Assembly: GCF_021165955.1 (NCBI RefSeq)
Contig: NZ_CP088952.1
Coordinates: 3,410,001-3,474,000, forward strand
Length of the DNA: 64,000 bases
Origin: Massilia endophytica
GTDB taxonomy: Bacteria > Pseudomonadota > Gammaproteobacteria > Burkholderiales > Burkholderiaceae_D
Direction: 5' to 3'
Below, in pieces: positions 42,471-50,545 of the stretch. The position numbers and the translations under genes were made by a program. Below the pieces are notes generated by a model that was not told where the DNA came from, did not search any database, and worked only from the letters and a program-made list of their open reading frames with translations. Each line of letters opens with the position of its first letter. Positions within the stretch are counted from its first letter, which is position 1.

Positions 42471-43721
42471 TCAGTTCTCCTGTTGCGGGTCGTCGTCCGT
42501 ATCTTTTCCAAGCAGAAGCTGGGCCGCTTCCGCAGGCAGCGCCTCCACCGACTTGAGCTTGCGCGCCATTTGGCGGCTGCGCACTTCGGCGTTCTCGATA
42601 TTGCGCGCCGCGCGCTCGAGCGTGGTGCGCGTCGCGGCAAGCACGTCGCCGAACTTGGCGAATTCCGTCTTGACGGCGCCCAGCACCTCCCACACTTCGG
42701 AGGAGCGCTTCTCCAGCGCCAGCGTGCGGAAACCCATCTGCAGGCTGTTGAGCAGGGCCGACAAGGTCGAAGGCCCGGCGATGCTCACGCGGCACACGCG
42801 CTGCAGCTCGTCCGCCAGGCCGGGACGGCGCATCACCTCCGCATACAGGCCTTCGGTGGGCAGGAAGAGGATGGCGAAATCGGTGGTCTGCGGCGGGGAC
42901 AGGTATTTCTCGGCGATGGTCTTCGCTTCCACGCGCACGGCCCGCTCCAGCTCCCTGCCCGCCAGCGCCAGCGCTTCGGCGTCGGCCTGGTCGGCCGCTT
43001 CCAGCAAGCGCTCGTACTGCTCTTTCGGGAACTTGGCGTCGATGGGCATCCACACCGGCGCGCCTTCCTTCTGGCCCGGCAGCTTGAGCGCGAATTCCAC
43101 GCGCGCATTGCTGCCTGCTACAGTCTCCACGTTCTTCGCATACTGGTCCGGCGTGAGCATCTGCTCCAGCAGCATCTCCAGCTGCACTTCGCCCCAGGTG
43201 CCGCGCGTCTTCACATTGGTGAGTACGCGTTTCAGGTCGCCCACGCCCAGCGCCAGCTGCTGCATCTCGCCCAGGCCCTGGTGCACCCGCTCCAGCCGCT
43301 CCGACACCTGGCGGAACGATTCGCTCAGGCGCGACTCCAGCGTGGCGTGCAGTTTCTCGTCCACGGTCTTGCGCATCTCTTCCAGCCGCGCGCCGTTATC
43401 GGCCTGCAGTTCGCGGATGCGGCCTTCCAGCGTCGCCCGCACCTCGGCCATGCGGCGCGCGTTCGATTCGGTGAGCGCCTCGATCTGGCGGCGCATGCTG
43501 TCCAGCTGCTGCACCGTGGCTGCGTGGGCCTGGGACAGGGTATGCCCCATCTCCTGGCGCTGCGCCTGGGCCGTGGCCTGCAACTGCATGCGCACCTCGC
43601 GCTCCACGCGTTCCAGCCGCTCGGCCATCTCGCCACCGCCCTGGCCGCGCGCGCGCCACAGCAGCACGAGCTGCAAGGCCAGTACCGCCGCCACCAGCGC
43701 CAACAGGATCAGCATCTCCAT
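42471..43721 (-). CDS. rmuC: DNA recombination protein RmuC
   Basis: 416 residues from ATG 43721. A single N-terminal membrane helix (MLILLALVAAVLALQLVLLW) is followed by a long coiled coil (about 30-155) and the RmuC nuclease-like domain with GTWGEVQLEMLLEQML, MPIDAKFPKEQYERLL and the GPSTLSALLNSLQMGFRTLA segment. RmuC limits recombination at short inverted repeats in E. coli. That may matter here, because long palindromes occur in this genome. It ends immediately before the CoA-transferase start and begins two bases after the globin stop. Confidence 0.92.
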   Translation of the reverse strand: MEMLILLALVAAVLALQLVLLWRARGQGGGEMAERLERVEREVRMQLQATAQAQRQEMGHTLSQAHAATVQQLDSMRRQIEALTESNARRMAEVRATLEGRIRELQADNGARLEEMRKTVDEKLHATLESRLSESFRQVSERLERVHQGLGEMQQLALGVGDLKRVLTNVKTRGTWGEVQLEMLLEQMLTPDQYAKNVETVAGSNARVEFALKLPGQKEGAPVWMPIDAKFPKEQYERLLEAADQADAEALALAGRELERAVRVEAKTIAEKYLSPPQTTDFAILFLPTEGLYAEVMRRPGLADELQRVCRVSIAGPSTLSALLNSLQMGFRTLALEKRSSEVWEVLGAVKTEFAKFGDVLAATRTTLERAARNIENAEVRSRQMARKLKSVEALPAEAAQLLLGKDTDDDPQQEN

Positions 43722-43722
43722 C

Positions 43723-44112
43723 TCAGTCGGCCTTGTTGCGCATCCAGTCGGCCGTCTGGTAGAAGGACTGCATGAGGCGCAGGCGCAAGTCCTCCTCGAT
43801 GCCGACATCTTCCATGGCCCAGGCCATGGCGCGCAGCCACTGGTCGCGCTCACTCGTTCCCACCGCGAATGGCAGGTGGCGGGCGCGCAGGCGGGGGTGG
43901 CCGAACTGCTCCTGGTAGAGATCCGGTCCGCCCATCCAGCCGCTCAGGAACCAGAACAGCTTGTCGCGCGAGCCGTCGGTGGACGGCGGATGCATGGCGC
44001 GGATGCCCGCGAACTCGGGCTCCAGCTCCATGAGGTCGTAAAAACGGTCCACCATCGCGCGCAGAACGCTCTCTCCGCCGATGACGTCATATAGGGTGCG
44101 TGATTCAGTCAT
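43723..44112 (-). CDS. Group II truncated haemoglobin
   Basis: 129 residues from ATG 44112 (MTESRTLYDVIGGESVLRAM). The group II features are visible: YDVIGGE, VDRFYDLM, LSGWMGGPDLYQEQFGHPRL and the proximal histidine H79 in RHLPFAVG. It likely binds oxygen or nitric oxide in the cytoplasm. An upstream frame extension of up to 31 codons exists but overlaps the regulatory region. A TATGAT -10 box and a perfect FNR box sit directly upstream, so expression at low oxygen is expected. The predicted transcript would begin almost at the ATG. Confidence 0.9.
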   Translation of the reverse strand: MTESRTLYDVIGGESVLRAMVDRFYDLMELEPEFAGIRAMHPPSTDGSRDKLFWFLSGWMGGPDLYQEQFGHPRLRARHLPFAVGTSERDQWLRAMAWAMEDVGIEEDLRLRLMQSFYQTADWMRNKAD

Positions 44113-44119
44113 AGCTGCC

Positions 44120-44159
44120 ATCATAACGCAGCAAAGCGGTACGTATTGATCAAGATCAA
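44120..44159 (-). promoter_or_regulatory. Perfect FNR/Anr box with -10 box upstream of the globin gene
   Basis: TTGAT-CAAG-ATCAA at 44146-44159 matches the FNR consensus at all ten positions. On the - strand a TATGAT -10 box lies at 44120-44125, giving a start near 44112 with the box centred about 41 bases upstream: class II geometry. The box is symmetric and could also serve the divergent kinase gene at 44235, but no -10 box of comparable quality was seen on that side. Confidence 0.8.
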
Positions 44160-44234
44160 ACTCAGCGTCGATTTCTTTCAAAACGGTCCTGTTTGCTTGC
44201 ACCATGGAAGATTCGGAACAGCCCGCCGACTGCC

Positions 44235-45506
44235 ATGCCTACTGCGCCCGACCAGCCCTGGAACTTCCGTACCCGCCGCCGCTTCGGCCCATTGCTCCGC
44301 TATCGCCGCGACGACAGCAAGGGAGCCCTGCGCGTGACGCTGCTGGCCTGGCTCGGGGTGGCCGGTTTCCCCGCCTACTACTGGGTCTGCACCGTCCTCT
44401 TCCCCCAGCCCTACGAGAGCGTAACGGCCCGCCTGATCGGCATGGCCATTGCCCTGGCCGGGCTGGCCGCCGCGCGTTTCAGCTATCCCTACCGCGAGAT
44501 CTATGTGGCGGTCGCGCTGACGTATTTCCTGCCCTTCTTCTGCAGCTACATGTTCCTCATGAACGAGGGCGGGAGGCTGTGGGGCCAGGTGCTCATGGTG
44601 GCCCTGGTCGCGCTGTTCCATTTCGAGATGCGCCTCGCCGTTCCCGCCTACCTGGCCGGAACCCTGCTGGCCGTTGCCTGCGTCGCCATCCAGGGCCGGA
44701 CCTCGCTGCTGCTTCTGCCTTCCGTGCTGGAACAGCTGCCCGTGCATGCGTTTGCCATTTCCGCCTTGAGCGCCGTGCGCATCGGCCGCGCGGCGCTGGA
44801 GCAGCAGAAACTGAGCGGCCTGAAGGAAGGGCTGGGCACCGTGGCGCACGAGATGCGCACGCCGCTGGCCAGCGTGGACGCGAACGTGCGCGGCCTGACC
44901 CGCCTCCTGCAATGCGGCGACGGCGACGAGGAACGCCAGCAGGAAGTGCGCCAGGCCATGACCCGCATCCAGTACGAGGTGCGCCACATGAACCACCTGA
45001 TCGACATGTTCCTGGTCAGCGCCAGCGCCACGCGGCGCCGCATGGACCCGTTCGAGACCGTGTCCATGGAGGAGACCGTGCAGGCGGCGATGCGGCGCTA
45101 TCCCTTTACCGGCCCGGCCCAGAGCGACATGGTGAGCGTCGAGGTGCGCAGCAATTTCCGCTTCCCCGGCCAGCAGGAGCTGGCCGTGGTGGTGCTGCTG
45201 AACCTCCTGCGCAATGCCATGAAGGCGATTCACCGCGCAGGAAAAGGGCGCGTGCGCATCGTGGTGGACGGCGCGCGCGCCACCCCGCGCCTGCTGTTCA
45301 TCGACACCGCCTGCGGCATCTCGGCGCGGCGCGTGCCGCTGATCTTCCAGCGCTTCTACGCCTATCCGTCCCATAACGGCACCGGCATCGGCCTAGCCCT
45401 GTGCCGCCAGATCATGAAGGCCTGGAACGCCAATATCCGCTGTATCTCCCGCGAGAGCGCTTATGCTATCTTCATACTGGAATTTCCACGTTCAGGTGCC
45501 CTATGA
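44235..45506 (+). CDS. Membrane histidine kinase resembling CqsS/LqsS-type sensors
   Basis: 423 residues from ATG 44235. Five or six membrane helices (about 32-54, 65-81, 88-107, 117-131, 134-152) form the sensor with no periplasmic domain, followed by a HisKA-type region with H205 in GTVAHEMRTPLAS and an ATPase domain (NLLRNAMKAI, DTACGIS, NGTGIGLALCRQI). The compact membrane sensor plus the neighbouring regulator recall Legionella LqsS/LqsR and Vibrio CqsS quorum systems; no cqsA/lqsA-like synthase gene is nearby. The start overlaps no better site; TTG 44193 is an alternative. The stop overlaps the regulator start as ATGA. A perfect FNR box lies 76 bases upstream. Confidence 0.8.
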   Translation: MPTAPDQPWNFRTRRRFGPLLRYRRDDSKGALRVTLLAWLGVAGFPAYYWVCTVLFPQPYESVTARLIGMAIALAGLAAARFSYPYREIYVAVALTYFLPFFCSYMFLMNEGGRLWGQVLMVALVALFHFEMRLAVPAYLAGTLLAVACVAIQGRTSLLLLPSVLEQLPVHAFAISALSAVRIGRAALEQQKLSGLKEGLGTVAHEMRTPLASVDANVRGLTRLLQCGDGDEERQQEVRQAMTRIQYEVRHMNHLIDMFLVSASATRRRMDPFETVSMEETVQAAMRRYPFTGPAQSDMVSVEVRSNFRFPGQQELAVVVLLNLLRNAMKAIHRAGKGRVRIVVDGARATPRLLFIDTACGISARRVPLIFQRFYAYPSHNGTGIGLALCRQIMKAWNANIRCISRESAYAIFILEFPRSGAL

Positions 45507-46495
45507 AACTGCCCGTACTGAGTCACCCCACGACCACCGTGCTGGTGGATGACAGCGACTCCTTCCTGCAAAGCGTCGTGTTCCAGCTCGATTCCTCGAT
45601 CGCCAGCAAAACCTTCCACAACACCACCGAAGCCCTGAACTGGTTCCAGGCGAGCGCCAAACGCAGCGAGCTGCCGCTGGAAGTGAATGTGGACGTGCTG
45701 AACCTGCCGCCGGACCAGCGCAATGTGGCGGTGGATGTGCGCCGCATTTTCCGCGTGTGCGGCCAGCGCCAGCGCTTCGCCATTCCCTCGGTGCTGGTGG
45801 TGGACTATTCAATGCCGCAGATGAACGGCGTGGCATTCTGCGAGGCGCTGCAGGGCATCCCCTGCAAGAAGATCCTGTTCACCGGCGCGGCGGACGAGAA
45901 GATCGCCGTGGACGCCTTCAACCGCGGCCTGATCGACCGCTATATCCGCAAGAGCGCGGAGGATGCGCTGGACCGCCTGGAGCAGGAAATCCAGGCCATG
46001 CAGCAGGCCTACTTCATCGACCATTCCGAAACCCTGGGCGAGATGCTGGCCCTGCACGACTATGGATTCCTGCGCTGCCAGGCGATGGCGTCACTGATCC
46101 AGCGCCTGCGCCGGGAGCATGGGCTGGTGGAGCACTACCTGTTCCACGGCCCTACCGGCGTACTGTTCTTCGACCGCCACGGGCGCGCCCAGCTCATGGT
46201 GATCGAGACCGAAAAGAGCATGTGCTCCCACTACGAAATCGCCCGCGACAACGACGCGCCCCCTTCGCTGCTGGAGGCGCTGCGCGAACGCCGGGTGATT
46301 CCCTTCTTCAGCCAGCCCGGCGCGGACGGCATGTATTCCGCGGCGGTGGGCGAGCAATGGCACCGCTATTGCGCGGCGCCGCAGGTCTGCCTGGGCCGGG
46401 AGACCTACTACTGGGCCCTGTTCGACGTGCCCGACCACTACCTCGAATCGCCGGTCTACGCCTTCAACGAATACCTGCGCGCCGAACGCGCCTGA
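45503..46495 (+). CDS. Response regulator with split receiver and unknown output domain
   Basis: 330 residues. The receiver acidic pair is D16-D17 (VLVDDSD), but the phospho-acceptor is D101 in VLVVDYSMPQMNG instead of near residue 55, so about 45 residues are inserted between. T127 (ILFTG) and K150 (YIRKS) complete the site. The C-terminal 170 residues are not a recognised DNA-binding domain; they contain HYLFHGPTGVLFFDRHGRAQ and a long mixed fold. This layout resembles LqsR of Legionella. It is translationally coupled to the kinase (ATGA), so the two form a pair. Its output could be protein- or nucleotide-directed. Confidence 0.78.
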   Translation: MKLPVLSHPTTTVLVDDSDSFLQSVVFQLDSSIASKTFHNTTEALNWFQASAKRSELPLEVNVDVLNLPPDQRNVAVDVRRIFRVCGQRQRFAIPSVLVVDYSMPQMNGVAFCEALQGIPCKKILFTGAADEKIAVDAFNRGLIDRYIRKSAEDALDRLEQEIQAMQQAYFIDHSETLGEMLALHDYGFLRCQAMASLIQRLRREHGLVEHYLFHGPTGVLFFDRHGRAQLMVIETEKSMCSHYEIARDNDAPPSLLEALRERRVIPFFSQPGADGMYSAAVGEQWHRYCAAPQVCLGRETYYWALFDVPDHYLESPVYAFNEYLRAERA

Positions 46496-46497
46496 AC

Positions 46498-49029
46498 TCA
46501 GGCCTCGCGCAAGGTCTGCAGGGGCGGCTGCCTCAGCACGTTGCGCAAGCCCAGCCAGCCGCCCGCTATCGCGCACAGCGCGCCCGCGGCGAGGCCCGCC
46601 AGCCATACTCCCGGAGTGAACGCCCATTCGAACTTGAACTGGTAGGTCGCCAGGCCCCAGCCCATGGCCGCCGCGCCGCTGGCCGCCAGCCCCCCCGCCA
46701 GCGAACCGACCAGCAGGAACTCGATCAGCTGCGCCTGCGAGAGCTGGCGCCGGGTGGCGCCCAGCGCCCGCAGCAGGCCCGCCTCGCGGGTGCGCTCGTC
46801 CTGCGATCCCATGAGCGCCGCGTACAGCACCAGCACACCGGAAGCGAGCGTAAAGGCGAACAGGAACTCGACGGCCTGGATCACCTGGTCCAGCACCGCC
46901 TGGATCTGGCGCAGCACGCTGCCCACATCCACCACCGTCAGGTTCGGGAAGTCGCGCGAGAGCGCATTGCCCGTCCCCGCGGACTGTTTGGGCAGGTGGA
47001 AGGAGGTGATCCAGGTCTGCGGCGTGTCGGCCATGGCGGCCGGATTGATGATGACGAAGAAGTTCACCCGCATCGAGCCCCACTCCAGCTTGCGCAGGCT
47101 GGTGATCTTCGCCTCCACCGGGGAACCCGCGATATCGAAGCGCATGGTGTCGCCCAGCTTCAGGCGCAAGGTGCGCGCCAGGCCCTCCTCCACCGAGGCC
47201 TCGGCGCTTCCGGGCGCGTCGCTGTACCAGCGCCCCTGCACGATCCTGTTCTGCGCGGGCGGCTCGGTCATGGTGGAGAGATTGAACTCGCGCGCAGCCA
47301 GGCCGCGCGCGCGGTCGTCCGTGTAGGTATCCGCCGTCACGGCCTTGCCGTTCACCGCCACCAGGCGGCCCCGGATCATGGGATACAGCGGAATCTCCGC
47401 CACGCCAGCCTTGCGCAGGCGCCCGGCGATGGCTTCCTTCTGGTCCGGCTGGATGTTGATGATGAAGTGATTCGGCGCGTCCGGCGGCGTGGCGCTGCGC
47501 CAGGCCGTCATGAGGTCTCCGCGCACAACGGTCAGCAGCAGCAGGGCCATCAGGCCCAGCGCCAGCGACACCACCTGCACCACCGTCGCGCCGGGACGCC
47601 GCTGCAGCGAGGTCACCGCGAAGCGCCAGCCCTGATGGTTGAACACGCCCCGCAGGCTCTTGAGCGAGGCCAGGCCGAGCCAGCCCGCCAGCGCGAAGAG
47701 GCCGAAGGCCCCGAGGAAGCCGAGCGCCGTGTACAGCGCCAGCTGCAGGTCGCCCGCCTGCCACAGCAGCAGGGCCGTGAAGCTGGCAAGACCCAGGCCA
47801 TAGGTCGCCAGCGCGGCCGGCTGCGGGGCGCCCTGCTCGCGGCGGATGACACGGTTATGCGGCACATTGCGCAGCTGGAGTACGGGCGGCAGGGCGAAGC
47901 CCGCCAGCAGCAGCATGCCGGTGGCGAGGCCCTGCAGGGCAGGCAGAACGGTGGGCGGCGGCAGGTCGGCCGACACGAGCCTGCCTAGCATCTCCAGCAG
48001 CACGTAGTGGCTGCCGAAACCGGCCAGAACACCCAGCAGGCTGCCCGCCAGCCCCACCAGCAGGAATTCGATCAGGTAGATGGCCGTGACCTGGTTCTGC
48101 GTCAGCCCCAGGCAGCGCAGCATGGCGCAGGCGTCCAGGTGGCGCATCATGAAGCGGCGCGCGGCCATGGCGACAGCCACGGCGGCCAGCATGGCGGAGA
48201 GCAGGCCCACCAGGGACAGGAAGCGGTCGGCGCGCTCCAGGGTGGCGCGCATTTCGGGCCGCCCGTCCTCCAGCGAGTCGATGCGCACACCCTTGATGTT
48301 GCCGCGCTTGATGGTCTCCCGCAGCCACTCCCCATAGGCGCGCAAGGCCCCGGCATCCGAGGGGGCGGGCGCGGCCAGCAGCAGGCGGTAGCTCACGCGC
48401 GATCCGTCCTGCACCAGCTTTGTCGCGGGAAGGTCCGACAGCGGCAGCATCACGCGCGGGGCGAAATTCAGGAAACCCGTGCCCCTGTCGGGCTCTGTGG
48501 CGATCAGCTGGGCCACGCGGAAGACCTTTTCGCCCAGGCGCAGCTCGCCGCCCACTTTCACATTCAGTGCGCCCAGCAGATTGGCATCGAGCCAGACAGT
48601 ACCAGGGGCCGGGATCGCGCGCGCCGGCGTGCCGACACTGTCGATGGCCTGCGACGGATCGGTAGTGATCTTCAGCGCGCCGCGCAGGGGATAGCCGTCG
48701 CTTACGGCCTTGAGTGAGGCCAGCACCGATTGCGCGGCATCGCCCGCCCCTGCCTGGGCCATGCTGGGGAAGATGGCCGTTTCGGCGATCAGCAGGCCGC
48801 GCCTGCGGGCCTCCTCGCGCCAGGCCTGGGCGACGGGCTGGTCGGCGTTGACCACGAGGTCCGCCCCCAGCAGCTGATGGGCGTCGCGATTCAGGCCGGA
48901 ACGCAGGCGGTCGATGAAGAAACCGGCGGCCGACAGGGCCGCGACGGCAACGATCAGCGCCACCAGCAGGAAGCGCAGCTGGCCGGCGCGCCAGTCGCGC
49001 GCGGTCATTCTCAGGGCTTGAAGGAACAT
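46498..49029 (-). CDS. FtsX/YbbP-type ABC transporter permease
   Basis: 843 residues with a first membrane helix (FLLVALIVAVAALSAAGFFI), a large periplasmic domain, then clusters of helices in two FtsX modules (about residues 260-470 and 710-840; RFMMRHLDACAMLRCLGLTQ and GLLRALGATRRQLSQAQLIE are the cytoplasmic loops). This is the YbbP family, which works with a YbbA-type ATPase and is proposed to handle lipids, lipoproteins or other envelope substrates. No ATPase gene is adjacent, so the partner must lie elsewhere. It follows add by three bases and is convergent with the response regulator. Confidence 0.85.
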   Translation of the reverse strand: MFLQALRMTARDWRAGQLRFLLVALIVAVAALSAAGFFIDRLRSGLNRDAHQLLGADLVVNADQPVAQAWREEARRRGLLIAETAIFPSMAQAGAGDAAQSVLASLKAVSDGYPLRGALKITTDPSQAIDSVGTPARAIPAPGTVWLDANLLGALNVKVGGELRLGEKVFRVAQLIATEPDRGTGFLNFAPRVMLPLSDLPATKLVQDGSRVSYRLLLAAPAPSDAGALRAYGEWLRETIKRGNIKGVRIDSLEDGRPEMRATLERADRFLSLVGLLSAMLAAVAVAMAARRFMMRHLDACAMLRCLGLTQNQVTAIYLIEFLLVGLAGSLLGVLAGFGSHYVLLEMLGRLVSADLPPPTVLPALQGLATGMLLLAGFALPPVLQLRNVPHNRVIRREQGAPQPAALATYGLGLASFTALLLWQAGDLQLALYTALGFLGAFGLFALAGWLGLASLKSLRGVFNHQGWRFAVTSLQRRPGATVVQVVSLALGLMALLLLTVVRGDLMTAWRSATPPDAPNHFIINIQPDQKEAIAGRLRKAGVAEIPLYPMIRGRLVAVNGKAVTADTYTDDRARGLAAREFNLSTMTEPPAQNRIVQGRWYSDAPGSAEASVEEGLARTLRLKLGDTMRFDIAGSPVEAKITSLRKLEWGSMRVNFFVIINPAAMADTPQTWITSFHLPKQSAGTGNALSRDFPNLTVVDVGSVLRQIQAVLDQVIQAVEFLFAFTLASGVLVLYAALMGSQDERTREAGLLRALGATRRQLSQAQLIEFLLVGSLAGGLAASGAAAMGWGLATYQFKFEWAFTPGVWLAGLAAGALCAIAGGWLGLRNVLRQPPLQTLREA

Positions 49030-49032
49030 GGA

Positions 49033-50046
49033 TCAGACCACGTTGAAGGCGGTGAAGTAGGCGTCCACCTCGTCCAGGAACTGCTGCTTGGCGGGCGCAT
49101 CGAGGAAGGAGGCGGCGAAGCTGTTGCGCGCGAGCTGGTAGGCGTGCTGCAGGCCGAGCGGCAAGGCTTCGAAGGCGGCCACGAAATTGTCGTTCATGTA
49201 GCCGCCGAAATAGGCCGGGTCGTCCGAGTTCACGGTCGCGGCCAGTCCTGCGTCCAGCAGCTTGAGCAGGTTATGGTCGTGCATGGTGTCGAATACACGG
49301 AGTTTGATATTGGACAAAGGACAGACGGTCAGCGCGATCTGCTGCTCGGCAACGCGCTTCGTCAGCGCCTGGTCCTCCAGGATGCGCACGCCATGGTCGA
49401 TGCGCTCCACTTTCAGCACGTCCAGTGCGCTCTGGATGTACGCAGGTGGCCCCTCCTCTCCCGCATGGGCCACGAGGTGCAGGCCGAGGCCGCGCGCCTT
49501 CTCGAACACGCGGGCGAACTTTTCGGGGGGATGCCCCACTTCCGAAGAATCGAGCCCCACGCCAATGAACTTGCCGCGGAAGGGCAAGGCCGCGTCCAGC
49601 GTTGCCAGCGCGTCCTCCTCGCTCAGGTGGCGCAGGAAGCACAGGATCAGGGAGGCGCTGATGCCGCTGTCCGCGCAGGCCCGGTGGATGCCGTTGACCA
49701 CGTCCGCCATCGGCACGCCGCGCGAGGTGTGGGTCTGCGGGTCGAAGAAGATCTCCGCATGCCGCACATGGTCCGCCTTCGCGCGCGCCAGGTAAGCCGC
49801 CGTCATGTCGTAGAAATCCTGTTCCTTCAGCAGCACGCTGGCGCCAGCGTAGTAGATGTCGAGGAAGGACTGCAGGTCCTTGAAGGCATAGGCCGCGCGC
49901 AGCGCGTCGACCGAGGGATAGGCGAGCTTCACGCCATTGCGCTCGGCCAGCGCGAAAATGAGTTCCGGTTCGAGCGAACCTTCGATGTGGATATGCAGTT
50001 CGGCCTTGGGCATGTTCTGCACGATATGGCGAAGTTGGGTGTTCAT
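49033..50046 (-). CDS. Adenine (or adenosine) deaminase
   Basis: 337 residues of the metal-dependent deaminase family. Zinc ligands and catalytic residues are visible: HIH at 18-20 in KAELHIHIEGSLEPEL, H194 and E197 in LVAHAGEEGP, and D275 in NSDDPAYFGG. The segment GLDSSEVGHPPEKFARVF is typical of the bacterial adenine deaminases of this family, as recalled from PA0148-type enzymes, so adenine is the likelier substrate. It produces hypoxanthine for purine salvage. The permease gene follows closely. Confidence 0.85.
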   Translation of the reverse strand: MNTQLRHIVQNMPKAELHIHIEGSLEPELIFALAERNGVKLAYPSVDALRAAYAFKDLQSFLDIYYAGASVLLKEQDFYDMTAAYLARAKADHVRHAEIFFDPQTHTSRGVPMADVVNGIHRACADSGISASLILCFLRHLSEEDALATLDAALPFRGKFIGVGLDSSEVGHPPEKFARVFEKARGLGLHLVAHAGEEGPPAYIQSALDVLKVERIDHGVRILEDQALTKRVAEQQIALTVCPLSNIKLRVFDTMHDHNLLKLLDAGLAATVNSDDPAYFGGYMNDNFVAAFEALPLGLQHAYQLARNSFAASFLDAPAKQQFLDEVDAYFTAFNVV

Positions 50047-50545
50047 TCGAGGTCCCTGGAATTGGCAAGCTGACAGCGCATCTTAGCGCAAGACGGCGGC
50101 AGTTTTCATGCGCTCTACCAGCGCACGGTTTGTGCGGTGTTCAGCACGGCTTTTGCAGGCGTGCTACTGTGTGAAAAAAGTGGCAACACGCCGAGTGGAT
50201 GATGCGCAATGTGTGGCGAAACGTGCGCAAGTTTTGACAGCAAAATCAGACGTTTACGAAAAATTTTGCGCGTGCCGGATAATCTTTTGACTTCCAGCAC
50301 CATAAGAGCAATAATCAATTTCATAGACGTAAGAAGCGTTTCGACCCACACATTCAGACGCCGGAATCCACTCCGCGCGCCCCATAAAAACGCCGGCTCC
50401 GAGGCATGGGCAATCCATGCCGCCGCAAGCAAGCCGGCACGCAAAAACAATAACAGACAAGGAGCAGCACCCAAGGATCAGGCCAGCAGCCGCGCGATGA
50501 CTGCCGACCACAGTGAAAGCAGGTTTACCCGAAAAGGACATGCAC
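50047..50545 (+). other. Gene-free leader region upstream of prkA
   Basis: About 500 bases. It holds a good sigma-70-type promoter at 50287-50315, leaving a 5' untranslated region of about 220 bases before prkA. A TTGACA at 50234-50239 lacks a matching -10 box. The leader contains CCGGC/GCCGG-type complementary stretches but no recognisable riboswitch. No credible gene is present. Confidence 0.5.
50287..50315 (+). promoter_or_regulatory. Sigma-70-type promoter for prkA-yeaH-spoVR
   Basis: TTGACT (50287-50292), a 17-base spacer, and AATAAT (50310-50315). Both hexamers are one base off consensus with ideal spacing. Transcription would begin near 50322. Confidence 0.65.

Noticed and set aside
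50234..50239. TTGACA as -35 box for prkA
   Set aside because: The expected -10 position reads CGAAAA; the TTGACT-N17-AATAAT site at 50287 is far better.
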